Shown: positions 28,793-38,684, counted from the stretch's first letter. The stretch is DNA of 64,000 nucleotides from Archangium gephyra (GCF_001027285.1 NZ_CP011509.1:5790501-5854500), one strand, 5' to 3'. Made by a program: numbers and translations. The notes: generated by a model from the letters alone, not told the origin.

Positions 28793-31700
28793 ATGAAGCA
28801 CCCCTTCCTGGCCGCGGCTTGTCTGCTCCTCCTCTCCCTCGCTGTTGCCACGCCGAACGCGCGGGCGGCCATCCAGCCCCAGCGTGTCACGAACGCCACG
28901 GACGTCGTGAACCTCTGGTCTCCCTTCCAGCACCTCTACGTGAAGGGGAACCTCGGAGTCTCGGACGCGCAGCTTCGCGAGCTCGAGCTGTGGTTGAACC
29001 TGCGGCCCCACTGGACCGTGGTGCTGCTGGAGAGCGCCAGAGGGGAGCGCTTCGTCGATGCGGCGGGCACCTCCTTCGAGGGCATCGAGGCGGTGAAGCA
29101 GGCGCTTGGCAAGGGACTGTCGAACCGCACGGGCTTCGGCTCGCTGACGCATCCGAAGACGGGCGAGCCGGATGGCACCATCTTCCTGCTGTCCGTGCGC
29201 GATCGGAACCTGTCGTACTTCGGCTCCGACGCCCTGGACCGGCGCGGCCTGGGTGAGGCGAACTGGAAGGGGCAGCTCGATGCCCCGGCCATCGCCGCCA
29301 TGCGCGGCGGAGGGCGCATCCTCGATGCGGTGCGCGATACCGTCGTCCATATCGATGGGAAGCTGGCGGCCAGCCTCGAGCAGGAGCAGGCGGACCGCGA
29401 GCGTGACCTCCAGCGGGCGCTCACCGAGCGCGAGAACCTCCGCGCCTCGCTGCGTGACCTGCTGCAGCGGGTACCGGGTTTTCTCGACGGGCTCATGACC
29501 CAGCAGAAGGAGCTCTTCGGAGGCACACCTCCGCCCGGCGTCCCGCTGGCGAATCCCGACTTCGTGGGCCTGCGCGTGAAGGCCGCCAGCGCCCTCGCGC
29601 TCCTCGACCCGGAACCGGCTCCCAAGCGCCAGAAGCCGCCGGAGCCCACGTCCGGCCCGCCGCCGGACCCGAGGCTCGACCGGGCGAGCGCGGCCTACGA
29701 GGAAGTGCGCGCCGCCATCAACGGTGTGGCCGAGACGTTCGCGGCCTGGCAGCGGGCGTTCTCGCGGCTGAATCAGGCCTCGGTGGCGCTCACGGCACTC
29801 GAGACGTCCCGCTGGAAGGCCTTCGCCGCACCGGAGTTGGAGGCGGCGAACGCGGCACTCGGGCGGGCGCGTTCCGCCGTCGTCGCCCTGGCGCCCAACC
29901 ACGAGTCGCTGCTCTCCGAGGCGGAGACCCTGCGCCTGAAGGCGGAGTCCTTGCTGACCGAGATTTCCCGCCAGGAGCCACTCTTGGGGGAGCAGGCCCG
30001 TTTGCTCGAGGCCCTCGAGAAGGAAGCTCGTGCCGGACTCGTCCAGCCGCAGCTCGCGGACGCCTGGTCGGCGCTGCGGCGGGCCCGCGAGGCCTTCGCG
30101 CGTGAGGATCGTTCCTTTCTGGAGCTGCTGCGCTCGAGTGAGGCCTCGTACCGTGCGGCCCTCGGACGCATCGAGGAGGCCGAGCACGACGCGGCCGTCC
30201 GCAACGTGCTCCTGGGCATCGCCGCCCTGGCCCTGGGTGTGCTCCTCTTCTTCCTGCGCACCCGCCGCAACCGGCACCTGCGCGGGGCCGCCGACCTCCA
30301 CGCCCAGTGGCGCAAGGCCCTCGACGAGAAGTTGCAGGCGCTCTTCGGGCTGCTCGACCGGACCCACCTGGCCGCCGGCCACTCGCGCGAGGAGATCCAG
30401 AAGCGCTACTCGGGCACCACGCGCGAGCGGGCCCTGGCGCTCGCCTCCGAGGTGGATGAGCTGTTCCTGCTGTCCGTGGGGGCCTCGCGCGTGTTGAGCC
30501 AGGCCGAGGAACTGCTCACCGGCAAGGGCGCCCTGGACTGGCTCGCGGTCCAGCTGTCGGCCTCGCGCTTCCAGCGGGTGACGCGCCTGCTGCGCGACGA
30601 GCCCATCGTGTTCCACCCCGATGAAGGCATCGAGCTCGTGCTGCGGGGCCGTCCCACCGCCGAGCAGCGGCTCATCGGAGACCTCGCCAGCTACCAGCCG
30701 TTCTCGCTCTCGCTCGAGGCGCTCATCGAGGCCTTCAACACGCGCGCCAGCAACGTCCTGCTGGTGCTCCCGGTGCTGGAGGCCGCGCCGGGCCAGGCGG
30801 GGGAGGGCGTCGCGGAGCTGGAGCGCCTCATCGCCCAGGTGCGCACGGCGGAGCCGGAGGCCGTGCGCCTTCGTGTCGCCGCGCTCCTCGAGCAGGTCCT
30901 GCCGTCGCTGGAGTCGCTCCTGACGGAGGCGCGCTCCCTCCTCGTGGCGGATCCGATCGGCGCATTCGAAGGGCCGCTCGCCCGTGCACGCCGGCAGGGC
31001 GCGGACACGTCGGAGTTGCTGGCCGTGCTCGCTCGTGGCCGCTCGCGGGTGCTGCCCCTGGCGGAGCGTGCGGGTGAGGCACTCGTGGCCTCCGGACTGT
31101 CCCGTCAGTGGCTCGACGAGGCGATCGACACCCTGCACCGTCAGGCGGACGAGGTGGCGCGAGCGTTGGTGACACGCCCGGCCGGCGAAGACGTGAAGGG
31201 CCTCGCCGAGTCGCTCGTGCGGCTGGAGCAGCGCGCGGCCGAGGCGGGGCGGCTCGTGGAGGGGTGCGGACGCGCGCGCGCCGGGCTGACGCAGGTGGCG
31301 GGGGAGATCGAAAGGGCACGGGCCGGGCTGGGTCAGGCCCTGGGTCTGGCGCCCGCGTTGATGATGCGGGAGGAGGGGAGGGATCCTTCCGAGCGCATCA
31401 TCTCGGGTGAGCGGTCGCTCGCGCAGGGCCGCGAGGCGCTGGGCCGCGGCGAGCTGGAGGCGGCGCGGACCGGGGTCGAGGCCGCCCTGGCGGGAGTGTC
31501 CCAGGCGGCGCAACTGGTGGCCCGCAGCCGCGAGGTGCACGTCCGCTTCGAGGGGTGGTGCGAGCAACTCCGTGCCGAGGCGCGGCGGCTCGCGGGGCTC
31601 GTGGCCGAGCGGCAGGCTCCCCTGACGGAGGCGCTGCGCCGCTACCTGCCCTCGGCGCTGAGCCTGCGCGCGGATGAGCCGGTGCGTCCGAACGCGAATG

Positions 31701-32899
31701 GCACCGTCCAGGACAACCTGCGCGAGGTCGCCTCGCACTCGCAGCGGGCCGCGGAGCTGCTCCAGTCGGCGAGCAAGCTGTTCTCCCAGGGACGGCTGCT
31801 CGCCTCGGCCGATCGGCTCGCCCAGGTGAGGGAGCAGCAGGTGCTCGCCGCGCACCGGCTCGACGAGCTCACGGAGAAGGTGCGGCGGCTCCAGGAGGCC
31901 GAGGACGGGAACCCGCGGCTGCTCTCGGCGGCCGAGGCGCTCGCCGCCGCGTGTGCCGTCGAGGTGGCCGATGTTCGCGTCACGGCGTCCACCCAGGGTT
32001 CGCTCGCGATGGCGCGGGGGCTGGTGGAGGCGGCCCGTGCCAGGGTGGGCGTCCTGCCCGGAGATCCGCTCGAGACGGCCGAGCGGCTCTCGGAGGCGGG
32101 TCTGGCGCTCGCCAACGTCCAGCGGAGCGTGGCGGAGGATTGCTCCCTGCACGCTCGCGCCGGGGAGACTCTGCGCGACGCCCGATCGGCGCTCGAGGGC
32201 ACCCAGGAGTGGGTGCGGCGCGCCGCGACGGATGGCATCACCGACAGCCGGGAGACCACGCGCGCCGTGAAGGCGATCGGCGCCCTGTGGGGGACGCTCC
32301 AAAGGCTGGACGAGACGTTCGGCAAGCCCCACGGCGACTGGCTCGCACTCGAGGCCGAGGGCGAGCGGCTCGAGCTCCAGGTGGCCCGTGAGGGCGCCGC
32401 CCTGCGCAACGAGCTGGAGGCCGCGGAGCGCGCGGTGCGCGCCATCCAGGAGGCGGCGGACCCGATCAAGCGCGCCAAGGACTGGCGCGAGTCCTACGGC
32501 GTCACCATCCGGGGGAATCCCGGCTCCCGGCGGCTCACCGAGGCCCGCTCGGCCCTGCATCAGGGCCACTACGCGTCCGCCCAGGAGGCCGCCGAGAACG
32601 CCTCGCAGCTCGCGCTCACGGCCATCGCGCTGGCCGAGCAACAGGTGGCCCAGTACCTCGAGGAGGAGCGGCAGCGCGAGGAAGAGCGGGAGCGCGAGAG
32701 GGAACGGGAGCGCGAGAGGGAACGGGAGCGGCAGCGCGAACGCGACCGGAGTTCGAGCAGCTCGGACAGTTCGAGCTTCTCCTCCTTCAGCAGCTCCAGC
32801 TCCAGCGACTCGGGCTTCTCCAGCTCGTCCTGGAGCAGCAGCGACAGCTCCTCCAGCGGTGGCTCCAACGACTCGGGCTTTGGCAGCTCGAGCTGGTGA
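28793..32899 (+). CDS. giant TPM-domain membrane protein with Ser-rich tail
   Basis: This 1368-residue protein begins with a signal peptide (residues about 1-25). A TPM domain follows (about 35-180; VTNATDVVNLWSPFQ, WTVVLLESARG, FGSDAL). Next is a long alpha-helical, coiled-coil-prone stretch broken by one clear membrane helix near residues 468-490 (LGIAALALGVLLFFL, then RTRRNRH). The remaining about 800 residues are Ala/Glu/Arg-rich helices. The end is a 30-residue Glu/Arg block (repeat unit ERERER), then Ser-rich SSSS-D/G/F clusters ending GFGSSSW, like the tails of smaller TPM proteins. TPM proteins are about 250-700 residues; this one is far longer. TPM family members act at the periplasmic or luminal face and some are phosphatase-like. 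Confidence 0.8.
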   Translation: MKHPFLAAACLLLLSLAVATPNARAAIQPQRVTNATDVVNLWSPFQHLYVKGNLGVSDAQLRELELWLNLRPHWTVVLLESARGERFVDAAGTSFEGIEAVKQALGKGLSNRTGFGSLTHPKTGEPDGTIFLLSVRDRNLSYFGSDALDRRGLGEANWKGQLDAPAIAAMRGGGRILDAVRDTVVHIDGKLAASLEQEQADRERDLQRALTERENLRASLRDLLQRVPGFLDGLMTQQKELFGGTPPPGVPLANPDFVGLRVKAASALALLDPEPAPKRQKPPEPTSGPPPDPRLDRASAAYEEVRAAINGVAETFAAWQRAFSRLNQASVALTALETSRWKAFAAPELEAANAALGRARSAVVALAPNHESLLSEAETLRLKAESLLTEISRQEPLLGEQARLLEALEKEARAGLVQPQLADAWSALRRAREAFAREDRSFLELLRSSEASYRAALGRIEEAEHDAAVRNVLLGIAALALGVLLFFLRTRRNRHLRGAADLHAQWRKALDEKLQALFGLLDRTHLAAGHSREEIQKRYSGTTRERALALASEVDELFLLSVGASRVLSQAEELLTGKGALDWLAVQLSASRFQRVTRLLRDEPIVFHPDEGIELVLRGRPTAEQRLIGDLASYQPFSLSLEALIEAFNTRASNVLLVLPVLEAAPGQAGEGVAELERLIAQVRTAEPEAVRLRVAALLEQVLPSLESLLTEARSLLVADPIGAFEGPLARARRQGADTSELLAVLARGRSRVLPLAERAGEALVASGLSRQWLDEAIDTLHRQADEVARALVTRPAGEDVKGLAESLVRLEQRAAEAGRLVEGCGRARAGLTQVAGEIERARAGLGQALGLAPALMMREEGRDPSERIISGERSLAQGREALGRGELEAARTGVEAALAGVSQAAQLVARSREVHVRFEGWCEQLRAEARRLAGLVAERQAPLTEALRRYLPSALSLRADEPVRPNANGTVQDNLREVASHSQRAAELLQSASKLFSQGRLLASADRLAQVREQQVLAAHRLDELTEKVRRLQEAEDGNPRLLSAAEALAAACAVEVADVRVTASTQGSLAMARGLVEAARARVGVLPGDPLETAERLSEAGLALANVQRSVAEDCSLHARAGETLRDARSALEGTQEWVRRAATDGITDSRETTRAVKAIGALWGTLQRLDETFGKPHGDWLALEAEGERLELQVAREGAALRNELEAAERAVRAIQEAADPIKRAKDWRESYGVTIRGNPGSRRLTEARSALHQGHYASAQEAAENASQLALTAIALAEQQVAQYLEEERQREEERERERERERERERERQRERDRSSSSSDSSSFSSFSSSSSSDSGFSSSSWSSSDSSSSGGSNDSGFGSSSW
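32690..32725 (+). repeat. tandem 18-base repeat coding Glu-Arg
   Basis: Two perfect copies of an 18-base unit (GAGCGCGAGAGGGAACGG) lie back to back inside the Glu/Arg block of the TPM gene, with a degenerate third copy after. Slippage here would change protein length in steps of six residues without frameshift. Confidence 0.75.
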
Positions 32900-32987
32900 G
32901 CCCGGCTTTACCTTTTCGTGACGGAGAGCGGGTTTCCCGCCCCCCTACAAGCCCCCTCGACGCCTGCCTGCCTGCCGCATCCTGTGC

Positions 32988-33034
32988 TTGACATATCCCC
33001 CCCTCGGGCGTTAGTTAGTTTGCGGTCACTAACT
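32988..33034 (+). promoter_or_regulatory. promoter with overlapping inverted-repeat operator for the efflux operon
   Basis: TTGACA at 32988-32993 is a consensus -35 box. Seventeen bases on, the -10 area (about 33011-33018, TTAGTTAG) is overlapped by AGTTAGT (33013-33019) and ACTAACT (33028-33034), perfect 7-base arms separated by eight bases. The layout resembles a TetR-type operator that blocks RNA polymerase. No regulator gene is adjacent, so the repressor would be encoded elsewhere. Translation starts at 33096. Confidence 0.5.
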
Positions 33035-33095
33035 TATCTCGGGCCGAGGAACTGACCCTCCCAGAAGGGGGGCAGGGGCGCACGGGAGCACAGGT

Positions 33096-34220
33096 ATGCA
33101 GAAGCTTCTTCGGAATGGCAGGACGGGCAAGGCCACGACGTTCAAGGTGCTGGTTGCCGGCGGGCTGGTGCTGACGCTCGGGGCTGGCTGTGGCTCGCGG
33201 GTGGACGCCGCGCAGAAGCCGGGGGCGCAGGCCTCGGGCTCGGCGCTGGAGACCGCGGTGAAGGCGGACACGGTGGAGGTGGGCGAGGCGAAGGTTCCGC
33301 GCTTCCTCACGCTCACCGGCTCGCTGTCGGCCTACGAGGACTCGGACGTGGCGGCTGGCGCCATGGGCAAGGTCATGTCCGTGCACGTCGAGCGCGGCTC
33401 GGTGGTGCGCAAGGGCGACGTGCTGGTGAAGCTCGACTCGCGCTCTGCCTCGGCGAGCCTCGAGGAGGCCCGTGCCCAGCTGGCCCTGGCCAAGTCCCAG
33501 CAGGCCCTGGCCGACGCCGAGTGCGAGCGCAACCAGAAGCTCTTCGAGGGTGGCACCGTCTCCACCGCCGAGCATGACCGCGCCCAGGCCCAGTGCCGCA
33601 ACGCGGCGGCCCAGGCCGCGGCCACCACCGCGCGCATGACCCTGCTGGAGATCAACGCCACCGACGCCACCATCCGCGCCCCGTTCGACGGCGTGGTGTC
33701 CGAGCGCGCGGTGTCCGTGGGCGAGTACGTCCGCCAGGACTCCAAGGTGGTGACGCTGGTGGCGCTGGATCCGCTGCGGCTGGAGCTCACCGTGCCGGAG
33801 TCCTCGGCCGCCTTCATCCGCAAGGATCAGGAGGTGGAGTTCACCCTCACGGCGGCGCCCAACCTGGTGCACAAGACGAAGGTGTCCTTCGTGGGCGCGG
33901 GCCTGCGCCGCGGCACGCGTGACCTGGTGGTGGAGGCGCTGGTGCCCAACAAGGATCGCACGCTGCTGCCGGGCCAGTTCGCCACGGCGAAGGTGCAGCT
34001 GGGCGAGCAGCAGCTCCCGATCGTGCCGCGCACGGCGGTGCTGGAGGACGGCGCGCGCCGCAAGCTCTTCGTGGTGAGCGACGGGCGGCTGGAGGAGCGG
34101 GTCGTCCAGGTGAGCGAGTCCGCCGCGGACTCGCTGGGTGTGATGGCCGGCGTTCGCGTGGGCGAGCGCGTGGTGGCGGTGGCGCGGGAAGATCTGCGCG
34201 ACGGCCAGAAGCTTCAGTAG
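33096..34220 (+). CDS. RND efflux periplasmic adaptor (membrane fusion protein)
   Basis: This 374-residue protein has a lipoprotein signal (VLTLGAGC, lipid anchor about residue 32). It then has the barrel/lipoyl halves of the HlyD/AcrA family: LTGSLSAYEDSDVAAGAMGKVMSVHVERGSVVRKGDVLVKLD and, after the helical hairpin, ATIRAPFDGVVSERAVSVGEYV. A beta-barrel and membrane-proximal domain follow (LLPGQFATAKVQLGEQ). It links the RND pump to an outer-membrane channel. It is the first gene of a three-gene operon (15 bases to the pump gene). Confidence 0.92.
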   Translation: MQKLLRNGRTGKATTFKVLVAGGLVLTLGAGCGSRVDAAQKPGAQASGSALETAVKADTVEVGEAKVPRFLTLTGSLSAYEDSDVAAGAMGKVMSVHVERGSVVRKGDVLVKLDSRSASASLEEARAQLALAKSQQALADAECERNQKLFEGGTVSTAEHDRAQAQCRNAAAQAAATTARMTLLEINATDATIRAPFDGVVSERAVSVGEYVRQDSKVVTLVALDPLRLELTVPESSAAFIRKDQEVEFTLTAAPNLVHKTKVSFVGAGLRRGTRDLVVEALVPNKDRTLLPGQFATAKVQLGEQQLPIVPRTAVLEDGARRKLFVVSDGRLEERVVQVSESAADSLGVMAGVRVGERVVAVAREDLRDGQKLQ

Positions 34221-34235
34221 TCGAGGGCACCGCAC

Positions 34236-37200
34236 ATGCAATGGCTCGCGAGTATCTGTGTCCGTAAGCCCGTCTTCGCGTCGGTGCTCATCCTGCTCAT
34301 CTGCGTGGTCGGCGGCGCCGGCTACGTGAAGCTCAACGTCGATCGCTTCCCGAAGGTGGACTTCCCCGTCGTGGTGGTGAACACGGTCATGCGGGGCGCC
34401 GCTCCCGAGGAGATGGAGACCGACATCACCGAGAAGGTGGAGGAGGCGGTCAACACCATCTCGGGTATCGACGAGATGAACTCGACGACCTCCGAGGGCG
34501 TGAGCACGGTGGTCATCACGTTCGTGCTGGAGAAGAACGTGGATGTGGCCGTGCAGGAGGTGCGCGACCGCATCAACCAGATCACCTACAACCTGCCGCG
34601 CGACGCGGAGACGCCGCTGGTGCAGAAGTTCGATCCGGACTCCGTGCCGGTCATCATCCTGTCCGTGCAGGCGGAAAAGCCCGTGCGCGAGCTCACCGAG
34701 TACGCGGATCGCGTGCTGCGCCGCCGGCTGGAGACGGTGCAGGGCGTGGGCCAGGTGAACATCATCGGTGGCCGCAAGCGCCAGGTGAACGTGTGGCTGG
34801 ATCCGGTGAGGATGCGTGCGGCGGGCGTGAGCGCGGGACAGCTGCAGGGCGCGCTGGCCTCGCAGAACATGTCGATGCCGGGTGGCAGCATCGAGACGGG
34901 CCCGCAGCGCTTCACCCTGCGTCTGCGCGGGCGTGTCACGAGCGTGGAGGAGCTGGGCAACCTCGTGCTGCGCGAGAGCAATGGCCACATCCTGCGCGTG
35001 AAGGACGTGGCCCGGGTGGAGGATGGTGAGGAGGAGCCGGAGACGGCCGCCATGCGTGACGGCAAGTCCGCGGTGCTGCTGTCCATCCGCAAGCAGTCCG
35101 GTGAGAACACCGTGTCGCTGGTGGCGGAGGTGCGCCGGCGCGTGACGGAGCTGAGCACGTCGCTGCCGCCGGGCTACTCGCTGGAAGTGGTGCGCGACAA
35201 CTCGGAGACGACCCTCACCGCCGTCCACGCGGTGCAGGAGCACCTGCTGCTGGGTGGTCTGTTCGCCGCGCTGGTGGTGCTGCTGTTCCTCGGAAGCTGG
35301 CGCAGCACCATCATCGCCGCGCTCGCCATCCCCACGTCCATCATCGGCACCTTCGCGGTGATGAAGTACCTGGACCTCAACCTCAACAGCATCAGTCTGC
35401 TGGCGCTCGCGCTGGCGGTGGGTATCGTCATCGACGACGCCATCGTGGTGCTGGAGAACATCCACCGCTTCATCCACGAGAAGAAGCTCAAGCCCTTCCC
35501 GGCCGCCATCCTGGCCACCAAGGAGATCGGCCTCGCGGTGCTCGCCACCACGCTGTCGCTGCTCGCGGTGTTCCTCCCGGTGGCCTTCATGGGCGGCATG
35601 CCCGGACGCTTCCTGAGCAGCTTCGGCCTGACGATGGGTGCCTCCATCGCCGTGTCGCTGCTGGTGTCCTTCACGCTCACGCCCATGCTGTGCGCGCGGT
35701 GGCTGAGCCCGGCCCCCGCGGAGGGGAGCCATCACCGCAAGCCCCTGCTGGAGCGTGCCACCGACGTCATCTACCTGCCCCTGGAGCGGGCCTATGAGCG
35801 CGCCCTGCGCTGGGTGATGGCGCACCGCTGGGTGGCCGTCGTGGCCTCCGTGGTGACGCTCGGCTCGTGCGGCCCCCTCATGGGCAAGGTCCCCAAGGGC
35901 TTCCTCCCCAAGAGCGACGAGGCCCAGTTCCAGGTCAGCGTCCGCATGCCGGAAGGCACCAGCCTGGACTCCACCCTCCTGGTGACCGAGCGGGTCGCCC
36001 GCGAGATGCGCGTGAAGATCCCCGAGGTGACCTCCACGCTCGTCACCATCGGCGAGGGCGCGGACAAGACGCCCAACGTGGCTGGCATCTTCGTGAAGAT
36101 CGTCAACCCGGATCAGCGCGCGGCCACCCAGGACGAGATCATGGACAAGGTGCGCCATGAGATCACCTCCAAGATGCCCAAGGAGTACCGGGTGAGCGTG
36201 TCCAACGCGCCGCTCTTCGGCGGTGCGGGCTCGCAGGCGGCGGTCCAGTACGTGGTGACGGGTCCCGAGTTCGACGAGCTGGGCAAGCAGGCCTCCATGC
36301 TGCTGGGCAAGCTGAAGGAGATTCCCGGCGTGGTGGACGCGGACAGCAACCTCATCATCGGCAAGCCCGAGGTGAGCGCGTACATCGACCGTTCGCGCGC
36401 CGCGGATCTGGGCGTGCAGGTGCCCGACGTGGCCAGCACCCTGCAGATGGTGGTGGGTGGCCTCGACGTGTCCACCTACGTGGAGAACGGCAACCTGTAC
36501 GACGTGCGGCTGCGCGCCGAGCCGTCCGCTCGCGCCAGCATCGAGGACATCGGCCAGCTCACCGTGCCCTCGGCCCGGCTCGGCTCCGTCCCCCTGTCGG
36601 ACGTGGTGAACCTGCAGCGTGAGGAAGGCCCCTCGCAGATCAGCCGCATGAATCGCCAGCGGCAGATCATGCTCACCGCCAACACCGCCCCCGGTGTGAG
36701 CACGGGTCAGATCGTGGAGAGGTTCGACAAGGTCATCGCCGAGTCGAAGCTGCCGGCCGGCTACGCGGCGAGGCCCGCGGGTCAGTCCCGCGAGATCGGC
36801 CGCACGGTGGGCAACTTCGCCCTGGCGTTCGGCCTGGCCTTCATCTTCATGTACCTGATCCTCGCCGCGCAGTTCGAGTCGTGGATCCACCCCATCACCA
36901 TCCTCCTGTCGCTGCCGCTCACCGTGCCCTTCGCGTTGATCTCCCTGCTGGTGTTCAAGCAGGCGCTCGACATGTACTCGATGCTGGGTCTGCTGGTGCT
37001 CTTCGGCGTGGTGAAGAAGAACTCGATTCTGCAGATCGACCACACCAACCAGCTGCGACGGGAAGGCCAGCCGCGGCTGGAGGCCATCGTCCACGGCAGC
37101 AAGGACCGGTTGCGTCCCATCCTCATGACCACGCTGTCGTTCGTGGCGGGCATGATTCCGCTGCTGCTCTCCAAGGGCGTGGGCGCGAGCTTCAACCAGG

Positions 37201-37424
37201 CCACCGCCGGTGTGGTGGTGGGTGGCCAGACCCTGTCGCTGGTGCTCACGCTGCTGGTGACGCCGGTGGCCTACTCGTTGTTCGATGACGCCTCGGCGTG
37301 GTTCGGCCGGAAGTTCGCCTCCAAGCGCTCGCCCGAGGAGACGGGCGAGGCCGAGGTGGCCCGTGCCTACGGCGGCGACACGCTCGCCGAGCTGCGCCCG
37401 GCACATGATTCGGAGGCAGCATGA
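34236..37424 (+). CDS. RND multidrug efflux pump, HAE1/AcrB-like
   Basis: This 1062-residue inner-membrane pump has the canonical start (FASVLILLICVVGGAGYVKLNVDRFPKVDFP) and the first periplasmic loop with EMETDITEKVEEAVNTISGI. Helix 4 shows LALAVGIVIDDAIVVLENIHRF, with the Asp-Asp pair used for proton relay. The second half mirrors it (FGVVKKNSILQIDHTNQLR). About 12 membrane helices are visible. Proton-driven export of hydrophobic compounds is expected; substrate not deducible. Its stop overlaps tolC by four bases. Confidence 0.94.
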   Translation: MQWLASICVRKPVFASVLILLICVVGGAGYVKLNVDRFPKVDFPVVVVNTVMRGAAPEEMETDITEKVEEAVNTISGIDEMNSTTSEGVSTVVITFVLEKNVDVAVQEVRDRINQITYNLPRDAETPLVQKFDPDSVPVIILSVQAEKPVRELTEYADRVLRRRLETVQGVGQVNIIGGRKRQVNVWLDPVRMRAAGVSAGQLQGALASQNMSMPGGSIETGPQRFTLRLRGRVTSVEELGNLVLRESNGHILRVKDVARVEDGEEEPETAAMRDGKSAVLLSIRKQSGENTVSLVAEVRRRVTELSTSLPPGYSLEVVRDNSETTLTAVHAVQEHLLLGGLFAALVVLLFLGSWRSTIIAALAIPTSIIGTFAVMKYLDLNLNSISLLALALAVGIVIDDAIVVLENIHRFIHEKKLKPFPAAILATKEIGLAVLATTLSLLAVFLPVAFMGGMPGRFLSSFGLTMGASIAVSLLVSFTLTPMLCARWLSPAPAEGSHHRKPLLERATDVIYLPLERAYERALRWVMAHRWVAVVASVVTLGSCGPLMGKVPKGFLPKSDEAQFQVSVRMPEGTSLDSTLLVTERVAREMRVKIPEVTSTLVTIGEGADKTPNVAGIFVKIVNPDQRAATQDEIMDKVRHEITSKMPKEYRVSVSNAPLFGGAGSQAAVQYVVTGPEFDELGKQASMLLGKLKEIPGVVDADSNLIIGKPEVSAYIDRSRAADLGVQVPDVASTLQMVVGGLDVSTYVENGNLYDVRLRAEPSARASIEDIGQLTVPSARLGSVPLSDVVNLQREEGPSQISRMNRQRQIMLTANTAPGVSTGQIVERFDKVIAESKLPAGYAARPAGQSREIGRTVGNFALAFGLAFIFMYLILAAQFESWIHPITILLSLPLTVPFALISLLVFKQALDMYSMLGLLVLFGVVKKNSILQIDHTNQLRREGQPRLEAIVHGSKDRLRPILMTTLSFVAGMIPLLLSKGVGASFNQATAGVVVGGQTLSLVLTLLVTPVAYSLFDDASAWFGRKFASKRSPEETGEAEVARAYGGDTLAELRPAHDSEAA

Positions 37425-38683
37425 TTGCCCTGCTCGCAGTGACGCTGACGGTGAGCGCCGCGACTCCGGTGCTCACCCTGGACGAGGTGCTCCAGGCCGC
37501 CGGTCAGAACAGCCTGGACCTGAAGGTGGCGCGCGCCCGGCTGGAACAGACCCGGCTCCTGTCCAACAGGGCGTGGGCCGCCTACCTGCCCACCGTGTCG
37601 GTGGGCGCCAGCTACACCCGCAACTCCAATGAAGCGGTGGTGACGCTGCCGGGTGGTCCGCAGATCGTCATCCAGCCGTACGATCAGCTGGCCGCCCAGG
37701 CGGAAGTGCGGCAGGCCATCATCGCCCCGTCGCTGATTCCCGCCATTCGCAACGCGGGGATCGCCGAGGACGTGGCGGAGCTGAGTACGGAGAACGTGCG
37801 GCGAGAGATCCTCTTCGTCGCGGCCCAGGCCTACTTCGCGGCCGCCGCCTACCAGGAGGCCATCCGCGCCACCCAGTTCCTCCTGGACGTGAACAAGGCG
37901 CGCGAGGGGGACACGCAGAAGCGCTTCGATGCGGGCACGGTGACGAAGGTGGCGCTCCTGCGCGCGCAGCTGGACCGGGCACGTGCCGAGCAGGATCTGG
38001 TGCGGGCTCGCAACGCCTTCGCCTCCTCGCGGCTGGCGCTCGCCACGCTCATCCAGCGGGACCCGGATTTCACGCTGGAGCTGCCCCCGGTGCCACAGGT
38101 GCCCGCGCAGGGGGAGGACCTGGTGAAGCAGGCGCTGGAGAAGCGGCCGGACGTGGCCGCGGCGCGTCGCAACCTGGACCTGGCGCTGGGCCGCAAGCAG
38201 GGCGTGTGGTTCTCCTATGCGCCCTCGGTGGGCTTCTCCGGCGTCTACCGGATCAGCAACGCCGCGGGCTTCACGGGGCAGAACGACGTCTGGGCGCTGA
38301 CGTTGAGCGCGCAGTGGTTGCTCTGGGACGGCGGCACGCGGGAGATCAACTTGCGCGAGGAGTCCGCTCGCGTGGCCGAGGCCTCGGCTCAGCAGAAGCA
38401 GGCGGAGGCCCGGGTGGTGGAGGAGGTTTTGCGTGCCCAGCTGGAGGTCGAGAACGCCCGGGCCAACCTCACCAAGGCCGAGGAGGCCCTGGGCCTGGCG
38501 CGTGAGACGCAGCGCCTCACGGAGATCAGCTTCAAGGCGGGCGTGGCCACCTACCTCGAGGTGGCGGACGCCAACTCCGCGCTGACGAACGCCGAGGTGG
38601 GCGCCATCTCCGAGCGTCTGCAGGCGTCGCTCGCGGCGCTGCGGCTGCTGCGCGCCGCCGGCTCCTTCGCGGCCCAGGAGTAG
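37421..38683 (+). CDS. TolC family outer-membrane channel
   Basis: This 420-residue protein begins with a signal peptide (MIALLAVTLTVSAATP) and TolC-like helical repeats (LTLDEVLQAAGQNSLDLKVARARLEQ, AAYLPTVSVGASYTR; the second repeat near AAARRNLDLALGRKQGVWFSYAPSVGFSG). As the third gene after adaptor and pump, it forms the tunnel of the tripartite system. A strong hairpin follows the stop codon. Confidence 0.92.
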   Translation: MIALLAVTLTVSAATPVLTLDEVLQAAGQNSLDLKVARARLEQTRLLSNRAWAAYLPTVSVGASYTRNSNEAVVTLPGGPQIVIQPYDQLAAQAEVRQAIIAPSLIPAIRNAGIAEDVAELSTENVRREILFVAAQAYFAAAAYQEAIRATQFLLDVNKAREGDTQKRFDAGTVTKVALLRAQLDRARAEQDLVRARNAFASSRLALATLIQRDPDFTLELPPVPQVPAQGEDLVKQALEKRPDVAAARRNLDLALGRKQGVWFSYAPSVGFSGVYRISNAAGFTGQNDVWALTLSAQWLLWDGGTREINLREESARVAEASAQQKQAEARVVEEVLRAQLEVENARANLTKAEEALGLARETQRLTEISFKAGVATYLEVADANSALTNAEVGAISERLQASLAALRLLRAAGSFAAQE

Positions 38684-38684
38684 A

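Noticed and set aside
28778-32641. 1287-codon minus-strand open frame opposite the TPM gene
   Set aside because: Arg/Leu/Gln-rich shadow without domains; the plus-strand gene has a signal peptide, TPM domain and tail.
32745-32895. Ser-coding repeats taken as a possible CRISPR or minisatellite
   Set aside because: The AGC/TCC-rich blocks vary in spacing and encode a Ser-rich protein tail typical of TPM proteins; there are no equal spacers.
33015-37406. 1463-codon open frame on the minus strand across the efflux operon
   Set aside because: Its His/Leu/Arg-rich composition mirrors the codon bias of the real adaptor and RND genes, which have clear motifs.
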